Shown: one piece after another, positions 46,530-56,245 of the stretch
How positions within the stretch are numbered: the stretch's first letter is position 1
Layout: each line of letters opens with the position of its first letter
From: Sarcina sp034439435
GTDB lineage: Bacteria; Bacillota; Clostridia; Clostridiales; Clostridiaceae
Assembly: GCF_034439435.1 (NCBI RefSeq)
Contig: NZ_JAPCKJ010000001.1
Coordinates: 868,001 to 932,000 of the forward strand
Length of the DNA: 64,000 bases
Direction: 5' to 3'
Position numbers and translations under genes: made by a program
The notes under the pieces: generated by a model
The model's database searches: none
The model's input: the letters and a program-made list of their open reading frames with translations, nothing else
Told to the model about the DNA's origin: nothing

Positions 46530-46582
46530 AAGAGCTGTATAAAAACTAAGTTTATTAACATAAGTTTTTATATAGCTCTCTT
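46530..46582. terminator. Bidirectional terminator, short relative of the palindrome family
   Basis: AGAGCTGTATAAAAACTAAG with a complementary right arm ending in TATATAGCTCTCTTTTT, between convergent genes. Confidence 0.75.
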
Positions 46583-46590
46583 TTTATAAT

Positions 46591-47232
46591 TTAAAGATAT
46601 AATATTACAGAAAAGAAATGACTTACACTTCCTCCTATTACAAACAAATGCCATATAGCATGATTGTATGGCATTCTATCTAAAACAAAGAATATACATC
46701 CTAGCGTATAAAATAATCCACCTATAGCAAGCCATAATATAGCCATATGTGGCACTGCATTCCATAAATCCTTAACAACGAACAAAACAGCCCATCCCAT
46801 AAATATATATAGTAATGTAGACAGCTTTTCAAACTTATTTATAAAGAAAGTTTTAAAGGCTATACCTAGTATTGTAATAACCCAAATCATAATAAATATT
46901 GCCATTGCCTTTTTATTATCTCTTAAGCATACTAAAACATATGGTGTATATGTTCCCGCTATTAAAAGATATATAGATGAATGATCTATTATCCTAAGAA
47001 CTCTCTTTGCCCTTTTATTAGGAATACTATGATATAAAGTAGATCCTAAATACAATAGCACTAAAGTTATCCCAAATATAGTGAAACTTATTATCTTATA
47101 AATATCTCCACTTAGGGATGAAAAAACTATAAGTAAAACTGCTCCTGCAACTGCTAATACTGCTCCAATACCATGTGTTATAGCATTAGCAATCTCTTCT
47201 CCGGTAGTATAAAAGTCTAATTCTTCATTCAA
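46591..47232 (-). CDS. Hemolysin III family (PAQR) membrane protein
   Basis: This 213-residue protein has seven hydrophobic helices and the PAQR/HlyIII motifs: EEIANAITHGIGAVL at the N-terminus, STLYHS, RIIDHSSIYLLIAGTYTP and the late HAIWHLFVIGGSVSHFF. The conserved His/Asp/Ser set forms a metal site, so a membrane hydrolase activity is likely; haemolysis is not implied. The start is TTG, with AGGGGG upstream. Confidence 0.92.
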   Translation of the reverse strand: MNEELDFYTTGEEIANAITHGIGAVLAVAGAVLLIVFSSLSGDIYKIISFTIFGITLVLLYLGSTLYHSIPNKRAKRVLRIIDHSSIYLLIAGTYTPYVLVCLRDNKKAMAIFIMIWVITILGIAFKTFFINKFEKLSTLLYIFMGWAVLFVVKDLWNAVPHMAILWLAIGGLFYTLGCIFFVLDRMPYNHAIWHLFVIGGSVSHFFSVILYL

Positions 47233-47357
47233 TGCTTTTAATCCCCCTTTATCATATTATTTCATATATTTCTTATTAAAAGTTATATTTGTAATTATAC
47301 CATTTATGATTTATTATTAAACCATAATTTATAAATTTATTTGAAAGGTGAATTAAA

Positions 47358-47852
47358 ATGAGTTACTTAGCTGATTATTTTATAAAATCATTAGACATGA
47401 CTTCTCATCCTGAAGGTGGATATTTTAAGGAATCATTTGTTTCTGATAGTAAACTTGCTCCAAATACATTACATATAAACGAAGAAAGATATCTTTGGAC
47501 TAGTATATACTTTCTTTTAAGAACTGGTGAGGTTTCTAACTTTCATAGATTAAAATCTGATGAAATGTGGTATTTCCATGCAGGAGAGCCTTTAACTATT
47601 TACATGATAAGCCCAGAAGGAGAACTTATAGAAAAGCAACTAGGATTAAACATAGAAAAGGGAGAATCTCCTCAAGTTTTAGTTCCTAAAGACTATATCT
47701 TTGGTTCTTCTATGAATAGAAAAGGCTTCTCTCTTGTAGGCTGTATGGTCGCTCCTGGCTTTAACTTTAAAGACTTTGAATTATTTGAAAGAGAAGATTT
47801 ACTTAAGAAATATCCAAAACATAAAGAAATAATAGAAAAACTAACTAGATAA
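47358..47852 (+). CDS. Cupin-fold DUF985 protein
   Basis: This 164-residue protein matches DUF985 cupins: HPEGGYFKESF, SIYFLLRTGEVSNFHRLKSDEMWYFHAGEPL and SLVGCMVAPGFNFKDFELF. His and Glu in the cupin motif could bind a metal. Function unknown; it may isomerise or bind a sugar. AAAGGTG precedes the ATG. Confidence 0.92.
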   Translation: MSYLADYFIKSLDMTSHPEGGYFKESFVSDSKLAPNTLHINEERYLWTSIYFLLRTGEVSNFHRLKSDEMWYFHAGEPLTIYMISPEGELIEKQLGLNIEKGESPQVLVPKDYIFGSSMNRKGFSLVGCMVAPGFNFKDFELFEREDLLKKYPKHKEIIEKLTR

Positions 47853-47858
47853 AAGAAT

Positions 47859-47976
47859 AAGGAGCTGTATCAAAAGTAATTTAAAATAAAACTTATAAAT
47901 ATCTTCAGATAATTACTATATATTATCTGCATACTATTTATAAGTTTTATTATTTAAAGTTTTGATACAGCTCCTT
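47859..47976. repeat. Nested palindrome element, copy C
   Basis: About 117 nt, the most perfect copy: outer arms AAGGAGCTGTATCAAAA and TTTTGATACAGCTCCTT, inner arms AAAACTTATAAATA and its complement, loop with AGATAATTACTATATATTATCT (itself a small palindrome). Between convergent cupin and ClC genes. Confidence 0.85.
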
Positions 47977-47989
47977 TATGTATTTAGTA

Positions 47990-49576
47990 TTAGTCACTCT
48001 TTAAACACATATCACAAGAAGCTTTTTTAGAAAGTTCATCATAATATTGAGATTCATCTGACTTACTAAAAATTATTTCTAATACATCTCCTGCTTGAAT
48101 TTGTACTTCTCCATTTGGAATTATCTCTTTTGATTCTCTATAAATTGTTATTACTAGACTCTCTTTAGGCCATTTTACATCTTTTATATATTTTCCCTCT
48201 AATTCTGATCCTATTTTTACTTCAAAATCAAAAACTACTTTTTTCTTTACTCCTTCGTTAAGTTTTATATTCATTTTTCTTAATAATCTCTCTAATAAAC
48301 TTTCATATATAGGTTTATTATTAAGCATATCAGAAACTAAGTATGCAACTGTAACTGTTATTGCTATAGGTAAAAGATGTTTAAGAGTACCTGTCATTTC
48401 TGTTATAAGCATTAATCCGGTTATAGGTGCTTTAACTATAGATGCAAATTGTGCAGCCATTGCTAAGACTATAAAGTTAGTTATTAAAGAGCTATCTATT
48501 CCAAAATACTTATTTAAAGCTAACCCATATATTGCTCCAACTAAAGCTCCTAAAGCTAATAACGGGAAGAATATTCCTCCTGGTACTCCAGATGAATAAC
48601 TGAAGAAGGTAAATATAAATTTTATTACTAAAATTAATATTAATAATTTTATTGCTATTCCACCACTTATCACATTTTCAATTAATGAGTTTCCTCCATC
48701 AATTACCTGTGGTATAGTTAATGCTAAAATTCCAGTCATAATAAAAGGAATTATTGGTTTAAATTGTACTGGTATAAATTTTAAAGTTTTCTCATAAAAA
48801 TCTTGTGTTTTTAAAAGTCCTTTATTAAATACACATCCAGTTAAGCCTAATATAACACCTAATATTAATAAAGTCCAATAATATTTTATTGGCAATGTAT
48901 CTACCGTTGGAATTTGTATGGTAAACTGGTTTCCCAAAATAAAATTATCTATGAAAACACCAGTAAGCGAAGCTGATAATGCTGCTAACATTACAGGTAA
49001 TGAAAAACTTCTATGAACCTCTTCAAGAGCAAATATAGCTCCTGATAAAGGTGCATTAAATATTACTGCAAGGCCAGAGCTTGCTCCCCCTGTTATAAGT
49101 AATCTTTTTTCAAAATCACTTCTTTTAAATATGTTAGCAAAGCCTTCTCCAATAGCGGCTCCAATTTGAACAGAAGGTCCTTCTTTACCTAATGAAAGGC
49201 CAGATGCCATACATATTATTCCTCCAATAAATTTATCTCTAAATACCTTTATCCAATTAATAGTTATTTTACCGCTGAGTTCTCCTTCAACCTGTGGAAT
49301 ACCACTTCCCCCTATCATTGGGTTATTCTTAACTATTAGACCAACTATATATGCCAATAATATAAGAACTAAAAATAAAGGTATCATAAATTTTGGATTA
49401 TCTCTTGTATATGAATATACTTTATTAAACCAATCCATACCAAAACCTATAATAATCTTGTATATCATTATTATGATACCAACAATTAAACCTACAATTA
49501 TTCCTTGTATTATTATTTTAAACTCTAAATTATTTAAACCTTTTATCTCTTTATCTATATCCATATTTAACCACAT
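47990..49576 (-). CDS. clcA: ClC-type chloride/proton antiporter with C-terminal RCK_C (TrkA-C) domain
   Basis: This 528-residue membrane protein has the three anion-path motifs: GGSGIPQVEG, SLGKEGPSVQIGA and SSGVPGGIFFPLLALG. The gating glutamate of GKEGP is present, as in H+/Cl- exchangers. About 430 residues of membrane domain are followed by a cytosolic RCK_C domain (about 445-520) that may bind a nucleotide ligand, perhaps c-di-AMP. A second in-frame ATG (49564) may be the real start; neither has a strong ribosome site. Confidence 0.94.
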   Translation of the reverse strand: MWLNMDIDKEIKGLNNLEFKIIIQGIIVGLIVGIIIMIYKIIIGFGMDWFNKVYSYTRDNPKFMIPLFLVLILLAYIVGLIVKNNPMIGGSGIPQVEGELSGKITINWIKVFRDKFIGGIICMASGLSLGKEGPSVQIGAAIGEGFANIFKRSDFEKRLLITGGASSGLAVIFNAPLSGAIFALEEVHRSFSLPVMLAALSASLTGVFIDNFILGNQFTIQIPTVDTLPIKYYWTLLILGVILGLTGCVFNKGLLKTQDFYEKTLKFIPVQFKPIIPFIMTGILALTIPQVIDGGNSLIENVISGGIAIKLLILILVIKFIFTFFSYSSGVPGGIFFPLLALGALVGAIYGLALNKYFGIDSSLITNFIVLAMAAQFASIVKAPITGLMLITEMTGTLKHLLPIAITVTVAYLVSDMLNNKPIYESLLERLLRKMNIKLNEGVKKKVVFDFEVKIGSELEGKYIKDVKWPKESLVITIYRESKEIIPNGEVQIQAGDVLEIIFSKSDESQYYDELSKKASCDMCLKSD

Positions 49577-49676
49577 CCATAAACATTTTATGAATAAATT
49601 ATATACCTTTTGTTAATAAAGATTCAAATTTATTAAATGCTATTTATCCAGTTAAATCTACTTTATCTACTTAAGT

Positions 49677-51002
49677 CTAGTACTTTATACTTCTTAAGAA
49701 AGTATTCTCCTTATTCCTTATGGCTTTTCTCATATCACCAACCATATACAGTGAACCACAAATTAACAATAAATCTTCCTTTTCTGTAAGACTATAAGCT
49801 TTTTCATAAGCTTCTCTATAATCTTTAAATTTAAAGGCTTCCTTACCACGACTTTTTATTTTCATATATAAGTCATCAATATCCTCTGCTCTATCACTAT
49901 GTGGCTCTACAACAACAACTTTGTTAACTTCTGTTGTTATTTCATCTACCATATCTTCAACTTGCTTATCTCCTAGAACCCCTAAGATTAGCGTTATGTT
50001 CTTGAAATTAAAATACTTATCTATACTATTTCTTAAATTTTTTATTCCATCTATATTATGAGCTCCGTCTATTACAACTAAAGGCCCCTCATTTAATACT
50101 TCCATTCGTCCAATCCATCTTACTCTTCTCATTCCATTCTTAATAGCATCATCACTTATATTAACTCCATTTTTTCTTAAATTTAATAAAGTTCTTAATG
50201 CTACTAGGAAATTCTTTACTTGATGATCTCCAAGTAAAGCTAATTCTATTTCAAAAGTTTCATCATCCATTGAAACTTTAATTTTCTGAATATATTTTTG
50301 TTTATCTATAGTTACATTTTTTATATCATCAATATCTATTACTTCTAAATTACAATTTAATTCTTTACATTTTTTTTTGATTACCTTTAATGCTTTCTCT
50401 TCCTGTGTATAGGATACAACTGGAACACCAGCCTTTATTATGCCACATTTTTCTCCTGCTATTTCTTCTATGGTATTACCTAGAATATTCATGTGATCTA
50501 AACTTATTGAAGTTAATACAACTATTTCTGGTATAACTACATTAGTTGCATCTAATCTACCACCTAAACCAACTTCTAAAACAGCATAATCAACTTTTTT
50601 CTTTGAAAAATAGTAAAACATTAAGGCTGTTATTATTTCAAATTGAGTTGGACTTTCATATCCAAGATCTACTACCTTATCAATAGCTTCCTTAACATCT
50701 TCCATAAACAAAGCTAAATCATCTTTTTTTATATTTTCTCCATTAATTTGTATTCTCTCTTCAAACTCTTCTAAATAAGGAGATGTGTACATTCCAACCT
50801 TAAACCCAGCTTCTTTTAAGACTGAGCTTATCATAGCAGTAGTTGATCCCTTACCATTTGTTCCCCCAATATGTATAAACTTAGTATCCTTATGTGGATT
50901 TCCTAAAAACTCTAGAACTTTTTCTATTCTATCTAATCCTAAATTCATTCCAAATCTTGATGCAGTAACAATATACTCCATAGCTTCATCATAATTCATC
51001 AT
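49677..51002 (-). CDS. folC: Folylpolyglutamate/dihydrofolate synthase
   Basis: Adds glutamates to folates. The 441-residue Mur-ligase-like enzyme has the P-loop HIGGTNGKGSTTAMI (about 44-58), YTSPYLEEFEERIQING, LEVGLGGRLDATNV, DHMNILG and VIDGAHN. AGGAGGG lies 9 nt before the ATG. It lies downstream of valS, as in Bacillus, though here 485 bp of repeat-bearing sequence separate them. Confidence 0.96.
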   Translation of the reverse strand: MMNYDEAMEYIVTASRFGMNLGLDRIEKVLEFLGNPHKDTKFIHIGGTNGKGSTTAMISSVLKEAGFKVGMYTSPYLEEFEERIQINGENIKKDDLALFMEDVKEAIDKVVDLGYESPTQFEIITALMFYYFSKKKVDYAVLEVGLGGRLDATNVVIPEIVVLTSISLDHMNILGNTIEEIAGEKCGIIKAGVPVVSYTQEEKALKVIKKKCKELNCNLEVIDIDDIKNVTIDKQKYIQKIKVSMDDETFEIELALLGDHQVKNFLVALRTLLNLRKNGVNISDDAIKNGMRRVRWIGRMEVLNEGPLVVIDGAHNIDGIKNLRNSIDKYFNFKNITLILGVLGDKQVEDMVDEITTEVNKVVVVEPHSDRAEDIDDLYMKIKSRGKEAFKFKDYREAYEKAYSLTEKEDLLLICGSLYMVGDMRKAIRNKENTFLRSIKY

Positions 51003-51026
51003 ACCTATAGCCCTCCTAAATATAAT

Positions 51027-51080
51027 AATAGAGTGTGTATCAAACTAACCCATTAAAGTTAATTATCAACACACTCTCTA
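51027..51080 (-). terminator. Terminator hairpin in the valS-folC gap
   Basis: GAGTGTGTTGATAATTAAC pairs with a related right arm ending GATACACACTC and is followed on the minus strand by TATTATTAT. It is the likely end of the valS transcript. Confidence 0.7.
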
Positions 51081-51087
51081 TTTTTAG

Positions 51088-51478
51088 CTAATATTTATTT
51101 TTTAACTAGAACGGAAAGAACATCTTAATGAGTAATTAGTATTTCATTTCCTATTAGCAGAAATACTAAGATTCAAAATACTTTTCATCAAGTATTTCTA
51201 AGCTACTAGATAAATTCGACTAAAATTAATAGTAAGCTAACGCTTCCTATTAATTAAGTCTCATTTTATCTATGTAAGAATAATAGCGTTAAGAGGCTTC
51301 TTCTGTTTTTCTTAGGAATACAATCTCACAAAAGTTCGATTGCATAAGTTCAAGATACCAAATTAAAAATTTGGACTTTCACTTAAGTTTAGAAGTCTTA
51401 GCTATTATTCTGGAATAGATAATAGCAATACTTTACGAAATTAAGTAGTTCTTGAAGTCTAGTAAAAAATAAACAACT
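51088..51478. repeat. Possible non-coding mobile element with terminal inverted repeats
   Basis: About 390 bp, richer in G+C than other gaps and without an ORF of note. Its left end TTTATTTTTTAACTAGA and right end TCTAGTAAAAAATAAA form imperfect terminal inverted repeats. Bases 51426-51445 match 17127-17146 (inverted, 19 of 20). Internally GCTATTATTC.. / GAATAATAGC segments repeat in inverted orientation (about 51283 and 51400). It looks like a decayed or non-autonomous insertion between valS and folC. Confidence 0.5.
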
Positions 51479-51487
51479 TGCTAAAAA

Positions 51488-54130
51488 CTATTTTAAAGCG
51501 TCTATTCTTTCTAGAACAGCTTCTAACATTTCTTTATATTTAACACCTTTTGCTTTTTCTTCATTAACAACAGCCTCAGGTGCTTTGCTTACGAATCTTT
51601 CATTAGAAAGTTTCTTTTCAACTCTTAAGATTTCTCCCTCAAGTTTAGTTTTCTCTTTGTTTAATCTTTCTAATTCTTTTTCTCTATCAACTAGATCAAG
51701 TAATGGTAAGAATAATTCTCCACCTTTAACAACTACTGATACTAAGTTATTATCTAAGTTATCTTTGTTATCTAAGAAAGTAACTTCTGATGCAGATGCA
51801 AGCTTTTCTAAGTAAGCTCCACCATTTATGAATGCATCTTTAGCCTCTTCTGAAGCATAAGCCATAACCTTAGCTTTTCTTGAAGGTGGTACGTTCATTT
51901 CAGCTCTTAAGTTTCTTAATGATCTTATAGCTTCCATTATGAATGTCATATCCTTCTCAGCTTTTTCATTATTTAAAGCTTCATCATATGTTGGCCACTC
52001 TGCTATAGTGATTGACTCAGTTTCAGTACTTAAGTGAGTATATATTTCCTCAGTTATGAAAGGCATTACTGGGTGTAATAATTTTAATCCTGTATTTAAT
52101 ACAGTGTAAAGTACATTAAATACTACTCCCTTAGCTTTTTCATCATTACCATATAATACTGGCTTAACTAATTCTATATAGTAATCACAGAACTCTGTCC
52201 ATAAGAAATCATGTACTTTTTGAAGAGCTATTCCTAACTCGTATTTTTCCATATTTTCTGTAACTTCTTTGATTAATGAGTTCATTCTTGATAATATCCA
52301 TTGATCTGCTAAGCTGTATTCTTTGCAGTCTTTGTATTTATCCATAAGCTCTCTGTCTAAGTTCATCATAACGAATCTTGAAGCATTCCATATCTTGTTA
52401 GCAAAGTTTCTTGCAGATTCAACTCTTTCAGGAATGTATCTTATATCATTTCCTGGAGCATTTCCTGTTACTAACATGAATCTTAAAGCATCAGCTCCAT
52501 ATTCATCTATAACTTCTAATGGGTCAACACCATTTCCTAATGATTTACTCATTTTTCTTCCTTGAGCATCTCTTATGATACCGTGAATTAATACTGTATC
52601 AAATGGAGTTTCTCCCATGTTATGAATACCTGAGAATATCATTCTAGCAACCCAGAAGAATATTATATCGTATCCTGTAACTAATGTTGAAGTTGGATAG
52701 AAGAACTCTAAATCATCAGTTCTATCTGGCCATCCTAAAGTTGAGAAAGGCCATAAAGCAGAACTGAACCAAGTATCTAGAACGTCTTTATCTTGTTCTA
52801 TGTTTTCTGATCCACAGTTACAGCACTTAGTTGGATCTTCTAACTCAACCATAATTTCTCCACAATCTTGACAGTAGAATACTGGTATTCTGTGTCCCCA
52901 CCATAATTGTCTTGAAATACACCAATCTTGAATGTTTTCCATCCAGTTGAAGTAAGTTTTTTCGAATCTTTCTGGAACGAATTTAGTTCCTTTATTTCTA
53001 ACAACTTCTATAGCAGGATCCGCTAATGATTGCATTTTTACATACCATTGTTTTGATATGATTGGCTCAACAACTGTACCACATCTATCATGAGTACCAA
53101 CATTATGAGTATGAGGTTTTATCTTAACTAATAATCCTAACTCTTCTAAGTCAGCAACCATTTGTTTTCTAGCCTCATATCTGTCTAAGCCTTTATATTT
53201 TCCACCTAAGTGATTAATTACACCACTATCATCCATAACTCTTATTTGTGGTAAGTTATGTCTCTTACCAACTTCGAAGTCGTTAGGATCATGGGCTGGA
53301 GTTATTTTAACTGCTCCTGTTCCGAATTCTACATCAACATAGTCATCAGCAACTACAGGGATTTCTCTATCAGTTAAAGGTAATTTTAACATCTTACCTA
53401 CTAAATGAGCATATCTCTCATCATTTGGATTAACTGCAACAGCAGTATCTCCAAGTAAAGTTTCTGGTCTTGTAGTAGCTATTTCTAAGAATTCATCTGA
53501 ACCAACTACTGGATATTTTATATGCCAGAAGTTTCCTTCTTTTTCTTCATACTCTATTTCAGCATCTGATAAAGCAGTTTGACACTTAGGACACCAGTTA
53601 GTTATTCTATTTCCTTGATATATTAAATCTTCTTTATATAATTTAACGAATACGTGTCTTACAGCCTTACTTAAGTTTTCATCCATTGTGAAAGCTTCTC
53701 TTGTAAAGTCTGCTGAGCACCCCATTTTCTTAAGCTGCTCTCTTATTCTTTCTCTGTATTCATCTGTCCATTCCCAAACTTTTTCTAAGAAAGCGTCTCT
53801 TCCCATTTCTTTCTTATAAAGACCTTCTTTTAAAAGTTCATTTTCAACTTTAACCTCAGTTGCTATACTAGCATGGTCTTGTCCTGGTAACCATAAAGTG
53901 CAATATCCTTGCATTCTCTTAAATCTTATAAGCATATCTTGAAGTGTATTATCAAGTGCATGACCTAAGTGTAATTTACCAGTTATATTTGGTGGTGGCA
54001 TGATTATAGTGTAAGGTTTTTTACTCTTATCTATTACAGGAGTAAAGTACTTCTTTTCTTGCCAATTGCTATAAAGTCTTTCTTCAAACTCTTTAGGATT
54101 ATACGTTGTAGAAATATTTTTATTATCCAT
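51488..54130 (-). CDS. valS: Valine-tRNA ligase
   Basis: This class I synthetase charges tRNA-Val and edits threonine. The 880-residue chain has the HIGH motif as NITGKLHLGHALD, the CP1 editing domain (TTRPETLLGDTAVAVNP), zinc-type cysteines (CPKCQ; CQDCGE), KMSKS as GRKMSKSLGNGVDP, an anticodon-binding domain and the C-terminal coiled-coil arm (EKELERLNKEKTKLEGE). I start at ATG 54130, 8 nt after AAGGAGG, rather than at the in-frame ATG 24 nt upstream. Controlled by the Val T-box. Confidence 0.98.
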   Translation of the reverse strand: MDNKNISTTYNPKEFEERLYSNWQEKKYFTPVIDKSKKPYTIIMPPPNITGKLHLGHALDNTLQDMLIRFKRMQGYCTLWLPGQDHASIATEVKVENELLKEGLYKKEMGRDAFLEKVWEWTDEYRERIREQLKKMGCSADFTREAFTMDENLSKAVRHVFVKLYKEDLIYQGNRITNWCPKCQTALSDAEIEYEEKEGNFWHIKYPVVGSDEFLEIATTRPETLLGDTAVAVNPNDERYAHLVGKMLKLPLTDREIPVVADDYVDVEFGTGAVKITPAHDPNDFEVGKRHNLPQIRVMDDSGVINHLGGKYKGLDRYEARKQMVADLEELGLLVKIKPHTHNVGTHDRCGTVVEPIISKQWYVKMQSLADPAIEVVRNKGTKFVPERFEKTYFNWMENIQDWCISRQLWWGHRIPVFYCQDCGEIMVELEDPTKCCNCGSENIEQDKDVLDTWFSSALWPFSTLGWPDRTDDLEFFYPTSTLVTGYDIIFFWVARMIFSGIHNMGETPFDTVLIHGIIRDAQGRKMSKSLGNGVDPLEVIDEYGADALRFMLVTGNAPGNDIRYIPERVESARNFANKIWNASRFVMMNLDRELMDKYKDCKEYSLADQWILSRMNSLIKEVTENMEKYELGIALQKVHDFLWTEFCDYYIELVKPVLYGNDEKAKGVVFNVLYTVLNTGLKLLHPVMPFITEEIYTHLSTETESITIAEWPTYDEALNNEKAEKDMTFIMEAIRSLRNLRAEMNVPPSRKAKVMAYASEEAKDAFINGGAYLEKLASASEVTFLDNKDNLDNNLVSVVVKGGELFLPLLDLVDREKELERLNKEKTKLEGEILRVEKKLSNERFVSKAPEAVVNEEKAKGVKYKEMLEAVLERIDALK

Positions 54131-54243
54131 TAGACTAACCTCCTTAAAATTCAAACACAGTTATGTATTTATTTAAAACACTCCAAAAACTATCTTGAAA
54201 TGTCTTTTAGCGATTATTTTTAATTTAAAAGTAATTTTGGGCA

Positions 54244-54495
54244 ATAAAAAAAGCCCTCATCCATAAAAGGACGAAAACTCGCGGTACCACCTTTTTTCCC
54301 TCAAAATAAGGGCTCTCAAAAACTAACGACTGAAATTGCCGTCTTTGATTACTTTAATAATTTCACCAAAGAAACTCAAAAGCTACCTTCAAGATATCAA
54401 ACTTAGAAATCTTACACCCAAGGATTTCCTCTCTTAAAAGTTTTTCCTACCTTTACTCCTCTTTATCACTGTTTATATCACTATTCAAATTATAA
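54244..54495 (-). promoter_or_regulatory. T-box leader of valS, Val specifier
   Basis: The T-box GGTGGTACCGCGAG lies at 54279-54292, followed by a terminator (CGTCC-TTTTAT-GGATG, GAGGGC, seven T; 54244-54274). In stem I the 3' side reads GAAG-GTA-GCTTT, the same layout as the pheS leader, giving a GTA (Val) specifier at 54384-54386. Uncharged tRNA-Val should turn valS on. Confidence 0.92.
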
Positions 54496-54501
54496 ATATA
54501 T

Positions 54502-54529
54502 CTTATACCATTATTTTAACCTATGTCAA
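54502..54529 (-). promoter_or_regulatory. Sigma-A promoter of the valS leader
   Basis: TTGACA (54524-54529), 16-nt spacer, TATAAG (54502-54507) on the minus strand. The stretch 54530-54635 beyond it holds nothing else clear. Confidence 0.75.
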
Positions 54530-54635
54530 GGGAGTCTAATCAAATATATATATAAAATTTATAATATTTTCATCCTATGAATATTATTCCAAAATAAGTT
54601 AATAATTAAAATAGATATTTTCTAGGAGGTCAAAA

Positions 54636-54986
54636 ATGAGTAATTTTTCTAAAGGTAACGAATTATACAACACTAGAAATTATTCTGATGCCATAAATTA
54701 TTATAAAAAAGCCTTAGATAATGATGAATGCAAATGTCATAGCTATTATAATGCAGGTGTTTGCTACATAAAATTAAAGCAATATGAAAAAGCTATTGAA
54801 ATGATTAATAAAGCTTTAGAGCTTCATCAAGACTCAAAGTACTTTTTTAATTTAGCCTATTGCTATTCAATGATAAATAATAATCCTAAAGCTTTAAGAT
54901 ACTTTAATTTAGCTTGGGCATTAGATAATGCAGATAACGACTGCGGAAAAGCTATAGATTTAATCCTATCAAAGCTTGAAAAATAA
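54636..54986 (+). CDS. Small TPR-repeat protein
   Basis: This 116-residue soluble protein is built of about three tetratricopeptide repeats (GNELYNTRNYSDAINYYKKA; YNAGVCYIKLKQYEKAIEMI; FNLAYCYSMINNNPKALRYF). It should act as a protein-protein adaptor; its partner is unknown. TAGGAGG precedes the ATG. Six cysteines are more than usual for such a small cytosolic protein. Confidence 0.85.
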   Translation: MSNFSKGNELYNTRNYSDAINYYKKALDNDECKCHSYYNAGVCYIKLKQYEKAIEMINKALELHQDSKYFFNLAYCYSMINNNPKALRYFNLAWALDNADNDCGKAIDLILSKLEK

Positions 54987-55038
54987 CATTATACTCCTAA
55001 CCCGATTCACTTTAAAATTATAAATTATCCCAACAAAA

Positions 55039-55065
55039 ATAACCAAGCATTTTGCTTGGTTATTT
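55039..55065. terminator. Bidirectional terminator
   Basis: AACCAAGCA-TTTT-GCTTGGTT with a T-run right and A-run left, between the convergent TPR and transglutaminase genes. Confidence 0.9.
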
Positions 55066-55067
55066 TT

Positions 55068-56240
55068 TTACCACTCACCTATTATTTTGGCATTTCTATG
55101 TGAATCATTATTTTTTCTACTATCAAAATAGTTGCCGGCTTTTCCAAAGGTTGTATCAACAGTTATCCATTCATTTTTATCTGGTAAATAAACCTCATTC
55201 CATGAATGTGGTCCCCATTCTTTGCCGTTAAAGCCTTCTCCTGTTACCATCCTAACCTTTAGTCCAGCTTCTCTTGCCATGGCAACATAAAGACATGAAT
55301 AATCAAAGCATATACCACTTCTAGTTTCAAAAGCTTCAATAGCACCAGACTTATACTTTGATGGTTCCTTACTTATATTTTCAGCTTTATTATCATCATA
55401 ATTAATATTTTCGCTTATCCAAATATATATTCTTTTAGCTTTTTCTCTATCATTCTTTGCATTTTTAGTAAGTTCTCTAGCTTTTTCATTAATAGCTTCA
55501 TTTGATTTTATACCTTGTTCTAGAGTTACTCCATTATAAAGATTTATAACATTACTATTATTTTCAACCACTTTTTCATTAATAGGTTCTTTATTGCTTT
55601 CCTCTGTAAATACATTTTTACTTATAGCATCTTTATATTCATCATGAAAAGCCTCATATTCTTTATTTAAAGCAGCATAATACTTATTATTGTTTATTAT
55701 CTCATAAGCCTTTGAATTTAAAGTTAGCTTTTCCATTTTATTTCCTAAAAATCCGTTACTTCCTAAGATTACAATAACTAAAGCACTTATTGCCATATAG
55801 AAAATAGACTTTGGTATATTCATTATTAAAGCTGCACTTTTTCCAAAATTCTTTCCTCTTCTAGACTCTGCTTTTTTAAGCCATCTCAATATTGGATTTA
55901 TAATAATCAAATTAAATATAATAAGTATAAATCTTACCACAAAATAAAGTACAAGTGTAAGAACCAATACTATTAATATTATTATCACCTGTGGTGATAT
56001 ATTAAATTTTGATATAAGAGAATTAAAATCCACTACAATAATAGAGAACATTCTTTCTATTATATCTACTTTCTTTATTACTATAAAACTTAAATATAAG
56101 GCTGAGAAGAATGCTATATATCCCCCTAGTTCCTCAATGCTATGCTTTATCTTAATAATATTAAACTTTCTTTTGTAAGCAACTATTAATGGCAGTATAA
56201 AAGAACAAACTATAATTATATCTACTAAGTTGAAATTCAT
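55068..56240 (-). CDS. Membrane protein with a transglutaminase-like domain
   Basis: This 390-residue protein has about four or five N-terminal membrane helices (about 5-165), laid out rather like CvpA, then an outward-facing linker and a transglutaminase-like domain (about 265-385). The Cys-His-Asp triad is visible: Cys in RSGICFDYSCLYVAMARE, His in GPHSWNEVYL and Asp in WITVDTTFG. Such proteins act as proteases or cross-linkers at the envelope; the substrate is unknown. It follows recX by 5 bp, in one operon with recX and the M16 gene. Confidence 0.87.
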   Translation of the reverse strand: MNFNLVDIIIVCSFILPLIVAYKRKFNIIKIKHSIEELGGYIAFFSALYLSFIVIKKVDIIERMFSIIVVDFNSLISKFNISPQVIIILIVLVLTLVLYFVVRFILIIFNLIIINPILRWLKKAESRRGKNFGKSAALIMNIPKSIFYMAISALVIVILGSNGFLGNKMEKLTLNSKAYEIINNNKYYAALNKEYEAFHDEYKDAISKNVFTEESNKEPINEKVVENNSNVINLYNGVTLEQGIKSNEAINEKARELTKNAKNDREKAKRIYIWISENINYDDNKAENISKEPSKYKSGAIEAFETRSGICFDYSCLYVAMAREAGLKVRMVTGEGFNGKEWGPHSWNEVYLPDKNEWITVDTTFGKAGNYFDSRKNNDSHRNAKIIGEW

Positions 56241-56245
56241 TTTAC

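Noticed and set aside
46591..47232. Hemolysin III as a toxin
   Set aside because: The PAQR/HlyIII family is widespread in non-pathogens; the name does not show haemolytic activity.
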